From a virus: 64,000 nucleotides of DNA. The stretch is from positions 1 through 64,000 of IMG/VR virus record IMGVR_UViG_3300006076_000002; one strand, given 5' to 3'. Below, in pieces: positions 58,501-64,000 of the stretch (positions are counted from its first letter, which is position 1; every line of letters begins with the position of its first letter). A program made the translations under genes and the position numbers. The notes beneath the pieces were generated by a model. It was not told the DNA's origin and searched no databases. It saw only the letters and a program-made list of their open reading frames with translations.

Positions 58501-60678
58501 CCCAGGTTTACCATCTGAACTACCATTCAGTATAACCTTTTTCATAGCATCTTTAACTTTAACGTTCTTAGGATCATCAACCTTGCTAGCTATACTTTGA
58601 AACGTAGGTACATTTGTCATTGCTCTATTAGCGGCATCTCTACTAGCCGCTAGTTCTTCATCTGTAGTTACCTTGGCTTCTACCGGTTTACTACCTTTAG
58701 GTAATTTACTTTTTAAACTATTCACTGCGTTTGATAATTCTGCTACACCTTGAGTTGCACCTGCAATGTGTCCACCTGCTAGCCCTTCTATACCAGCCAC
58801 TTTAGCATCTAATTGATTCTTCTCATTAGCTATTATGCTTTGTAGGTCATCACCTTTCTTACCAGTATCCCACTGTTTACCTAGTATGTCTGCCCACTGT
58901 TGTAAGTACTCTTCAGTACCTTCTACTGCCATACCCTTACCGCCTGCAGCTGCCATCCTACCTGCTGACTTTAGTACTGAATGCCATAATTTATCAGTTG
59001 CTTTCTTACCTAGTACGCTAACTGAGTCTTTCAATGCTACTTTAATCGGTTTAGTGATTACCATTGCACTCTCTAACCCTATGTAAGTCTGTAATGCTGC
59101 TGATATACTAGCTAATGCAATGTCTTCTCCTCCAGTGTGTTTCTGCCCTTCAGCTTCATTTCTAGCTGCTAAGGTATCATTAGCTATTCCAGTGAACATC
59201 GCAGTAGCACCGGCTCTCTCTATTCCTTTAGCTAGTACTTTCTGAGCCATGTTTAGCTTGTTATTAGCAGCAGCAGTCAACTTCTCTGCTTGCACTACCT
59301 TACCAGCTTTCATTAACTGTGCAGCTTTCTCATATGCCTTACCTATTTTACTGCCATTCTTAACTACCATCATGCCAGCTTTTGCTTCACCAGCCCCTAT
59401 CATGAATGTACCAACGCTACCAACTACGTTACCCACGATGTTACCACTACGCATTGCATGCCATGCAGCCATCCCGTAGTTACCTTTCTTTATGTCATCC
59501 TCTACTTGTGCTTGTTCTCTTTGTGCTTGATCAGTGTTAACTCCGTATGTTGCATCTGCCATCTGACCTATGTTCTCGTTCGTGTAGTACTCTTTCGTAT
59601 CGTTGTACCCATCACCACCTAACCAACTAGCTACTCCATTCATCTTGAAACTGTGGGCTATGGCATCTTTCTTCTCTGCTTCTAGTTTAGCTCTTTCTTC
59701 TTTACTTGTGGCATTAGCTATTTGATGGTCATAGTAAGCTTCTTCTGCTTTACCTATCAACCAGTCAGGTGCGTCATTAGCTACTGCATCTATTGCCTGA
59801 CCTATTGTACTAGTAACTGTACTTGCAGTTCCTTTAGCGACCCCTTCTAGGAATCCTTGATCACCAAATTTAGCTTTGTTTAATGCAGCTAGTAATGCTT
59901 CTCCATTATCTACCGGTTGTATTTCACCTTTATTACCGAATGAGTCTTCGTATGCGAATCTTCCACCTGTATTAACTTGGTTATCATTATGCATTACCGC
60001 ATTTATGTCTACCCCTTCTTTATTCGCTAAGTATCCTAGTTCACGTGACATATTCGATTTTTGTACACCTTTTACCTTTACTGGTATATTCATGCCATTG
60101 CCGCCACTGTAGGCATTTTTACTTAAGTCCGTCCTAGCTCCCGGTATGTATGGTGCTTCCCAGTCACTATTACCATTTACTATATCAGCTAGTTGCTGTA
60201 TCTTATTCATGTTAGCTACATCTAGCATGTCTTGCTCAGTAATGTTAGCTGCAGTCTTGTGTGCATTTGGATTGTTTTGGTTTATTACGTCAGCAACGCC
60301 TTGTCTTTGTGCATCCATTGATAGTGCACTTTTACTGTATTTGTATTTTTCTGGTTGGTTACGCTTTAAGCTGGGTTCTACTCCATACATATCGTATGGA
60401 CGATTACCGTGTAAGGTCTCTACTGCATCTATTCCAGCAGTTCTGTATGTGGATTCTTTACCTGTTGTAGGATCGATTGTAGTGAATCCATCACCGTCAT
60501 CCCCTGTGTATTTGAGTATGGCATCACTGTAAGTACTAAGTCTATCTCCTGATAGTTTGTTAATCTTATCTTGTGCTCTTTGCTGTAAGTTGTCTACTTT
60601 AGTATTAGTTGAATTCGACCCAAATGCTGCTATGTTTTCCGCTATGTTTTCTGCTGGGTCTTGTAGGTATTGAGGCAT
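52537..60678 (-). CDS. Giant virion protein containing N4-type virion RNA polymerase
   Basis: 2713 residues. Order: residues ~54-92 resemble a staphylococcal-nuclease fold (DGDGFTTID, YRTAGIDAVET); ~250-620 Gly/Ala-rich helices; HEYRH zincin-like site (H1120-H1124); coiled coil ~1200-1400; polymerase domain ~1800-2480. Polymerase residues: R1845 (FRFGIIGGKFDHQ), motif A LETDAVTSGY (D1978), motif B RAFMKHPFMVLNYG (R2139, K2143, Y2151), motif C GVHDANF (H2437, D2438). Spacings 133/165/8/287 approach those of N4 vRNAP (R424, D559, K670, Y678, D951). It would be packaged and injected to start early transcription. A TATGGTATAAT promoter lies 36 bases upstream. Confidence 0.88.
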   Translation of the reverse strand: MPQYLQDPAENIAENIAAFGSNSTNTKVDNLQQRAQDKINKLSGDRLSTYSDAILKYTGDDGDGFTTIDPTTGKESTYRTAGIDAVETLHGNRPYDMYGVEPSLKRNQPEKYKYSKSALSMDAQRQGVADVINQNNPNAHKTAANITEQDMLDVANMNKIQQLADIVNGNSDWEAPYIPGARTDLSKNAYSGGNGMNIPVKVKGVQKSNMSRELGYLANKEGVDINAVMHNDNQVNTGGRFAYEDSFGNKGEIQPVDNGEALLAALNKAKFGDQGFLEGVAKGTASTVTSTIGQAIDAVANDAPDWLIGKAEEAYYDHQIANATSKEERAKLEAEKKDAIAHSFKMNGVASWLGGDGYNDTKEYYTNENIGQMADATYGVNTDQAQREQAQVEDDIKKGNYGMAAWHAMRSGNIVGNVVGSVGTFMIGAGEAKAGMMVVKNGSKIGKAYEKAAQLMKAGKVVQAEKLTAAANNKLNMAQKVLAKGIERAGATAMFTGIANDTLAARNEAEGQKHTGGEDIALASISAALQTYIGLESAMVITKPIKVALKDSVSVLGKKATDKLWHSVLKSAGRMAAAGGKGMAVEGTEEYLQQWADILGKQWDTGKKGDDLQSIIANEKNQLDAKVAGIEGLAGGHIAGATQGVAELSNAVNSLKSKLPKGSKPVEAKVTTDEELAASRDAANRAMTNVPTFQSIASKVDDPKNVKVKDAMKKVILNGSSDGKPGLNKNIDDLMTHLTTLDSLDSTPEIITEKELVTKHLQDALNLRRKLNGESEILGNRDPKEIAKDMAEVQTELADITDETVKSEKVKELAKLKAEKLVSDLVHSKDFNGVTVVDKANKNESLALKLLGGEYKGKRKLGMLEHLDAVINAQSDTARDSAIIAMNKFMSTQAEKRDAFKAAQRVYKEKADNLRETIKNLEAIGKDAAGLDKAKNDLAKLKVDVNYPGSKYVYDGKKSEGFTAKLEKEYKLLQDINSLATDTINGTLEVGKPQQAETTQQKVEEAAPVVEGAVKEKNANVQTATVAGIPIRYYSADASNGQLAGTSSDGSKIRLSKNITAKKVLDYLSTHREFKDEKSKEVILTKQQVTDSINKDYSIDFLDTISKLSPQDIRKFLLLHEYRHTQQIGKYGKEEFRKKYTADPALYEKDANVFALKKLGLLNKGKIDAKQNEETKVVTEEKSTTTGTEQSTGQGNTESTKPKQEELTGIDKEIANLEVEIKELEKEVYEKQNTLDKLTDGYNFKNTKRHILRNAIQTRMWTAKQLEKSNASIKRINSYIASIDSSVDALYNKLAETTNKKVESSIQQAIDKKVAKKDELEYKKDFIKDQTQGKERKLTETRKKTIKRILQMQEVNNKVKDTKAAIKEKKSELIDKTAERDNKVASSILAWTADNKSHHVTEAKNGVDVAYGKGYLHEFFKAATEPKNLNATALDVLRELLAQKKETLSSVAQKNLLTAGVTIKKLTGSVQSVVENDLSSARANMVWFGTDSVEGFQSVSRMLMAYTVPEGEFANKGKLELNGKVAEALATSAVEVLTDSMAKFDSERRDNNAVRALKGMDKNAPVSQTDRMSIKDFDGIMDYVSSTIGNKAWKALGLKAVKDAPEGLDTEYIEQKLKAELGMLGMLALEKAEYIILNAKDRDIKLKKEMVFKKGYKTPAAMIYENDKDAGKPDIVTYNLTTTAKDLIKAHKGMTTDLEKVLEPTEDSLGIYTEDNKHEMEDTPTEHQSVSKLFSVSEPRVKAVKKQSDTRLTIGEDFMTGLDKLDGIADTTGYDENGEDVPYSLLDKILGKVDPDTIYVNEREGAKGKNDAIDRQKKLLDEVYEATDKGKKPFWQKWRILTNFRFGIIGGKFDHQSILLHRFATDMGKAEVKLGSTEEKILKLAIGQALGVDVDKLPMGKSIKQYAGLEAKVNGVFGDAKIPTIQDITNDDLKELVDVLGVHDEHGIKGMIEILKYMNHKESASDEAYMSTIMLETDAVTSGYILKMLQMPIFVKGGKLDMKKTFEELERGGFMRVKDGHVPKYSEIADDKTKRDAYQEPAELFRQKVENAKKVNINVKGEIKGVVLDNSKGLAELKFVDPVPSFIGKPVPHPALVKGTQAEIEKRAKGILQGMEVAMELLGEGTRDGEEHLIEEISRAFMKHPFMVLNYGSGMKGIINSIAKRALSTSGTPYPSKSNLNALMTTMATSKKVSEVEGAFDLMKRALKASSYLMVDPSTGKKMYYDKQSEAVDAWLGKLRAELDKTPMNVLNMKIPDNFYEMVQEHVARVVGKPIRDTFEEQYGELIKATRTTNSTIALIGKIALEEVNKQIDIETKKKNEGKHKSKWVPLTTKEVDAILKANKVILPIINMALDNGNGDQMVLFKTAKGDWTEGTMNTAINLQGKIERANGDKLRANSELYKMVVAFTSGAVMPIHAQDASIQAEVLAKWEALGVHDANFATVDKAMGVTKSYNKSAYHLSKDWSLTTEMLDSLYATLNGVDKEVIQKVEDDTAMESVLNVVRKMLTNPVSDIYDMIQGEAPTALDGLSYAEQKELVVEIGKNQNEVLAAVKTFLSKLDGDLSDAYNEYLNTVSEMDMSDNARIAMMSVGRMRDITHLPTMRSTVKEMEQLQKRAEEGRKVLFETDFSVGHSALDGAEYRAEGKEEYVPKVPKNKLDKSKLPKELVYENHSVEPDEVVDTPLANRPLQEVKAETNPEMDIIANKILDQLECD

Positions 60679-60709
60679 TTGTAGTCCTTAGTAGATATAA
60701 TATTTATTA

Positions 60710-60728
60710 TCGTATTATACCATAACTA
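60710..60728 (-). promoter_or_regulatory. Extended -10 promoter, late motif copy 2 (vRNAP gene)
   Basis: Minus strand 60724-60714 reads TATGGTATAAT, followed by acgataataaa. Copy 3 has the same continuation (acgttaatag). TSS would be near 60707, about 29 bases before the vRNAP ATG. Confidence 0.72.
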
Positions 60729-60731
60729 AGC

Positions 60732-62396
60732 TTACTTTAGGTTCTTTCTAGCAGTTGGATTTAGCAAGGTGTTAGCAAGGTTTATATTCCTACTTTGCTG
60801 CAATGCCTTTATATTACGCAGTTGTTCCGCAGATAATGAACTTTTTGAAGGTTCACGATTTATTAACCCATTTAAGAAGTTCTCTACATCTCCCCCATTA
60901 GGTATTATATGCTTAGGGTGGGCTTTATCGTACTTTTCCTTAGCTATGTAGAATGATAAGGTATCAGGATATTCAGTCACCAGCATACCTGGTTTGTAAG
61001 GGTTTAAGGCAGATCTGTTTACCTCTTTACTAACTTCCTTACGCTTTTTATTATTATGGGCAGTATTTACTTTTATTCCTTTAGCTGCTTCATTTAGCCA
61101 TATGCTATCATTTGCTATTGCTTTATTTACTCGACTTTGTTGTTTACTGCCTAATCCACCATACATGCTTGCAAACCCTTCAGGATTATTTACTGCTAGG
61201 CTAGCTAATGCGTGATCCCCTTTAGGGCTGTTCAATGCATCTAGTAGTGCATTACTTGTAGGTGCTTCCTTCTTATGTTGAGTACTACTACTCTGTTTAC
61301 CCGTACTTGTTGTAATTGACTTACCTAATCTGTCAAGTATCTTGTTGTAATTGTTTCTATCAGCTAGTAACTGCCCTAACGACTTTGACGTAACGTAGTT
61401 TGGGGTAATCTTAGCTATCTGTTTATCAGTTAATCCTGGTACTGCTGCTTTATTTCTACCTGCATAACCGTATTCATTACGTAAGCCATCAACGTACTTT
61501 GCAACGTCTTTAGCTATTTTACCATTATTCTGGTATTCGAACTTGTAGTTAGTACCCCATGTACCTGGATCTTTTGAGTGTGTGATGTACTCGTATGCTT
61601 CTGCAGGTGTGTACCCTTTTATGATTTTTTCTTTACCATTTACTGTTTCAGTTCGTGGAGATGTTAGTAAGTTGAACAAGGTCTTAGCTTGTTTATCATC
61701 GTACTTGATCGGCATGTAATCAGGTGAAGCTTTATTAGTTAACAAATCTAGGTATTTTTCATTGTCGCCCGGTTTGTGTGCAAATGTATAATGACCACCA
61801 GTGGACTTACTACCATCTTTACTATTAGCTATGTTAGCTTTCATTCCCATTTGTACTAGGAACTGCTCTCTTTTCACTCTTTTATCTTCCGCGTCGTTGT
61901 ACGCTTTAGTTTGAGCTGCTTCATTAGCTAGTATCTCTTTCTTAGTATCGAATTGTTGACTCAGTAACTTTGCAGCATTAGCTGCTTCCTGTGCAGTACC
62001 ACCAGCAGCAAGCACCTTATTCGATACGTATTGACTAGCTTCACTTTGTGTTGGATTATACCCCTGTGTATACGTATCATTAAATACCTGCATCTCTTTA
62101 GGCGTAAGTTCGCGTTTACCGTTATTAGTTATTTGGTTATACTTATCAACAACAGCAGTATTAGTTCGCATTAGTAGGTCTTCTGGTCTTACTGATTGAG
62201 CATCGAATCCTTTAGCTAAGTCGGAAACTGCACTTTGCACACCCAACTTTCTCTGACGGTCTTCTTGCTCATCCTGGAACCGTTTAGCTAGTATCTGGTT
62301 CTGGAATGCTTGCTGATTTAATGCAACCTGATCTCGCATTCTTTGACGTGATGCATCTTGTAAATTGTGGCTTACCTGTAAAAATTCTGATTGCAT
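60732..62396 (-). CDS. Virion-associated hypothetical protein, 554 aa
   Basis: Gln/Asn/Ala/Lys-rich, mostly helical, starting with a glutamine-rich helix (MQSEFLQVSHNLQDASRQRM). No catalytic motif. Position beside the vRNAP gene suggests a structural or ejection protein equivalent to the N4 gp51-54 group; not individually assignable. Ribosome site ataaaggataga upstream. Confidence 0.7.
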   Translation of the reverse strand: MQSEFLQVSHNLQDASRQRMRDQVALNQQAFQNQILAKRFQDEQEDRQRKLGVQSAVSDLAKGFDAQSVRPEDLLMRTNTAVVDKYNQITNNGKRELTPKEMQVFNDTYTQGYNPTQSEASQYVSNKVLAAGGTAQEAANAAKLLSQQFDTKKEILANEAAQTKAYNDAEDKRVKREQFLVQMGMKANIANSKDGSKSTGGHYTFAHKPGDNEKYLDLLTNKASPDYMPIKYDDKQAKTLFNLLTSPRTETVNGKEKIIKGYTPAEAYEYITHSKDPGTWGTNYKFEYQNNGKIAKDVAKYVDGLRNEYGYAGRNKAAVPGLTDKQIAKITPNYVTSKSLGQLLADRNNYNKILDRLGKSITTSTGKQSSSTQHKKEAPTSNALLDALNSPKGDHALASLAVNNPEGFASMYGGLGSKQQSRVNKAIANDSIWLNEAAKGIKVNTAHNNKKRKEVSKEVNRSALNPYKPGMLVTEYPDTLSFYIAKEKYDKAHPKHIIPNGGDVENFLNGLINREPSKSSLSAEQLRNIKALQQSRNINLANTLLNPTARKNLK

Positions 62397-62406
62397 TATC
62401 TATCCT

Positions 62407-62997
62407 TTATTGTTTCGCATACATCTTAGCAGCTTCAGCATTCGCTTTAGCATAGTTCTCACCTCTAATTTTTCTATCATTTCTAGAGTCATCATACTTT
62501 CTTTTAGCTAGTCCGTAAGTTTTTAACCCTAAGTCATACTGTTTATTAATCTGATCTTGACGTTGAGCTAGTGTTTTATTATTAGAAGTTATTCCGTATA
62601 TATCCATACCTACACCGTATAAGCTCTGTAGTCCTTTGAATCCAGCAGAAGTTGTGAAGTCACCACTAACTTTAATAGGCTCCATTTTACCAGTTTCTGG
62701 GTTAAATTTATAACTTGTTTGCTCTTGTGGTTTCCACGCTTTATCCCATTTTTCAGAGAATCCATCAAATATACCAGAGTTATTTGTAGTAGGTGCAGTT
62801 GTAGTAGGTTTAGCAAAGTATCCTACATTTTTATCATTAAATACTAATCCGTTAGCACCCATCTTAGCAGCTAGTTCTGGGTACTTTTCTGCAAAAGAGT
62901 TAAATTTATTCATATCAATTAATGTAGAACCGTCATAACCTTTACCACTAACTAGTGAAGAAGCTAATCCACCATTATTTAAAAAATCGTAACCCAT
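62407..62997 (-). CDS. Virion-associated hypothetical protein, 196 aa
   Basis: Gly/Asn/Ser-rich N-terminus (MGYDFLNNGGLASSLVSGKG), Thr-rich linker (~77-85), and a basic, Tyr/Ala-rich helical end (GLAKRKYDDSRNDRKIRGEN). No family recognised. Preceded by late promoter copy 3; the 554-aa gene follows at 10 bases. Confidence 0.7.
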   Translation of the reverse strand: MGYDFLNNGGLASSLVSGKGYDGSTLIDMNKFNSFAEKYPELAAKMGANGLVFNDKNVGYFAKPTTTAPTTNNSGIFDGFSEKWDKAWKPQEQTSYKFNPETGKMEPIKVSGDFTTSAGFKGLQSLYGVGMDIYGITSNNKTLAQRQDQINKQYDLGLKTYGLAKRKYDDSRNDRKIRGENYAKANAEAAKMYAKQ

Positions 62998-63036
62998 ACT
63001 ATATCCTTATGTACTTTTATTAAAGTATTTCTATTA

Positions 63037-63055
63037 ACGTATTATATCATAATAC
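63037..63055 (-). promoter_or_regulatory. Extended -10 promoter, late motif copy 3
   Basis: Minus strand 63051-63041 reads TATGATATAAT, followed by acgttaatagaa. One base differs from copies 1 and 2. It overlaps the 3' end of the upstream gene and lies 44 bases before the ATG at 62997. Confidence 0.68.
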
Positions 63056-64000
63056 TGGCAATTTTGCATCTGCTGATACTATCGGTACCATTACTTCTCG
63101 CATAGTGGAAGATAATAACACAGCAGAAGGTGCTGCTGTATCAGCTTGAGCAGTAACGCTTGAAGTATATACTAAGTAGTCTGGAGAGAAATTAGCACCT
63201 ACTAACCATTCAGGGACATTTACAGGGTCGTAGTTTTCATCTTCTAAGGTACTAACTAATATATCTCTAAATACTTCTACATATGACTCGTGTACACTAT
63301 CTTTTTCAACTAATTTATTTAGTTCTTTATTTTTATGTTCTAATACAGCCATTTTAGTTTTATAGTCAGCATCCATATGTTTCATTTTCTGCTCAGTTTC
63401 GTAATCAGATATAGTAGAAGCTATACCTGCTATAGTACCGATGTTTTGTAGTAACGTTTGTTCAGCAAAGTGATCCACTATTGCTACAGCTATGTCTGAT
63501 ATAGATGCATTCTCAAGCGCAGTCAACAACTCGCTACTAACACCATTACCTATCGCTCCTGCACCCATGGTAAGTGCTGCGACAATTACCATTCTTAGCA
63601 TCGGATTCATATCAGGAGCAAGTATGCTCATACCTATACTTATAGCCATACCACCTACTAATCCTCCGAGAAATGACCCCAATGTTAATGAAGCCCCACC
63701 TGTTTCAGGGGCAGTAAGTATTATGATAGCTATTCCAGCTACTATTAATACAAACCCAAAGAAACCACTTTGGTACCATTTAATATGTACCACCTTTCTA
63801 GAGTAGGTGTACAGAAACAGGTTACTGCTATATAGTACAGTGTATTCCCTAAAAGCTAATTCTTTATTTATAATATCAGGGTATACAATCACTAGTTGAT
63901 CTAACTTGTCTCCACCTTTTATAGTAGTGGTACCCCAACCATTATCAGAACCTACTTGACTAGTAGATATAGAGTATACACCGTCATAGGATTGAAATAT
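63047..64000 (-). CDS. Membrane-spanning late protein, 5' end beyond window
   Basis: A GTG at 63892 could be read as start, but the frame is open without a stop to the window edge at 64000 (36 further codons, ...GWGTTTIKGGDKLDQL), so the gene continues to the right and at least 317 residues are visible. Two or three hydrophobic Gly-rich spans (FGFVLIVAGIAIIILTA; LGGLVGGMAISIGMSI; VIVAALTMGAGAIGNG) are followed by a coiled coil and a soluble C-terminus. Possibly a structural or ejection-channel protein of the N4 gp53/54 region; unproven. Confidence 0.8.
   Translation of the reverse strand: MFQSYDGVYSISTSQVGSDNGWGTTTIKGGDKLDQLVIVYPDIINKELAFREYTVLYSSNLFLYTYSRKVVHIKWYQSGFFGFVLIVAGIAIIILTAPETGGASLTLGSFLGGLVGGMAISIGMSILAPDMNPMLRMVIVAALTMGAGAIGNGVSSELLTALENASISDIAVAIVDHFAEQTLLQNIGTIAGIASTISDYETEQKMKHMDADYKTKMAVLEHKNKELNKLVEKDSVHESYVEVFRDILVSTLEDENYDPVNVPEWLVGANFSPDYLVYTSSVTAQADTAAPSAVLLSSTMREVMVPIVSADAKLPVL

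Noticed and set aside
48317-60678. Long plus-strand frames opposite the two giant late genes (up to 266 codons)
   Set aside because: They are antisense shadows caused by codon bias: no ribosome sites, Ser/Leu-rich nonsense composition, no motifs.
63047-63892. GTG at 63892 as true start of the rightmost gene
   Set aside because: The frame is open without a stop to the window edge and the upstream codons look coding, so the gene starts outside.
1-64000. CRISPR arrays, integrase, insertion sequences or rRNA
   Set aside because: No regular repeat-spacer pattern, no recombinase or transposase motif other than homing nucleases, and no rRNA-like sequence were seen.

Overview
The window reads as part of a lytic, low-GC podovirus with the transcription and replication plan of coliphage N4 (Schitoviridae-like). 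The strongest evidence is a pair of single-subunit RNA polymerases. One lies in the C-terminal third of a 2713-residue late protein (52537-60678, minus); its R1845, D1978, R2139/K2143/Y2151 and D2438 match the order and roughly the spacing of the N4 virion RNA polymerase. The other is a 572-residue early polymerase (6840-8558). Supporting genes are an N4-style AAA ATPase plus metallopeptidase/VWA pair, a family A DNA polymerase, an AEP-like primase, an SF1 helicase, and the opposite orientation of early/middle (plus) and late (minus) genes. The host is unknown. A lipoprotein-like signal peptide ending SLFA-D and a FliM-like peptide would fit a motile Campylobacterota or similar Gram-negative host, but that is a guess.

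Layout. 1-2910 (minus): tail of the late or post-terminase block, with a PIN-PhoH protein cut by the window edge, a GIY-YIG/T5orf172-like protein, a DUF3307 membrane protein, a phage GGDEF protein and small zinc-ribbon genes. 2911-3355: divergent noncoding region, the best candidate for the joined genome ends. 3356-8591: early genes, a winged-helix regulator with its operator and promoter, and the early RNA polymerase, closed by a strong terminator. 8600-16400: many small AT-rich genes, ThyX, and at least two structured noncoding regions. 16478-25000: AAA ATPase, VWA protein, a DUF932-like gene interrupted by TGA, helicase, primase, and a folded RNA with its own terminator. 25000-31900: accessory genes, a second winged-helix regulator, a tandem pair with a FliM-like N-terminus, and a family of small paralogues sharing an IFEAK-type motif. 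31948-42165: DNA polymerase, RecB-like exonuclease, RecA-like ATPase, SSB and HU, interspersed with HNH homing endonucleases and a tRNA-Lys/structured-RNA island. 42167-48346: class I ribonucleotide reductase, two adenine methyltransferases and a MazG-like enzyme. 48317-64000 (minus): late virion genes, including the vRNAP; the last is cut by the right edge.

How it works together (inference): the vRNAP is injected with the DNA and starts early transcription. The phage-encoded early polymerase then reads the middle genes for replication and nucleotide supply (RNR, ThyX, MazG). Late minus-strand genes are read from extended -10 promoters; three copies of a shared motif (TATGGTATAAT-like) lie upstream of minus-strand genes at 2936, 60714 and 63041.

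The less expected items are three genes split by in-frame stops with the frame staying open beyond (9902, 10578, 19680), a gene that seems to start with ATC (35114), a homing-endonuclease insertion that left a second, decayed copy of the exonuclease 3' end (37958-38131), several compact folded RNAs, and possible manipulators of host motility/c-di-GMP (GGDEF protein, FliM-like peptide).
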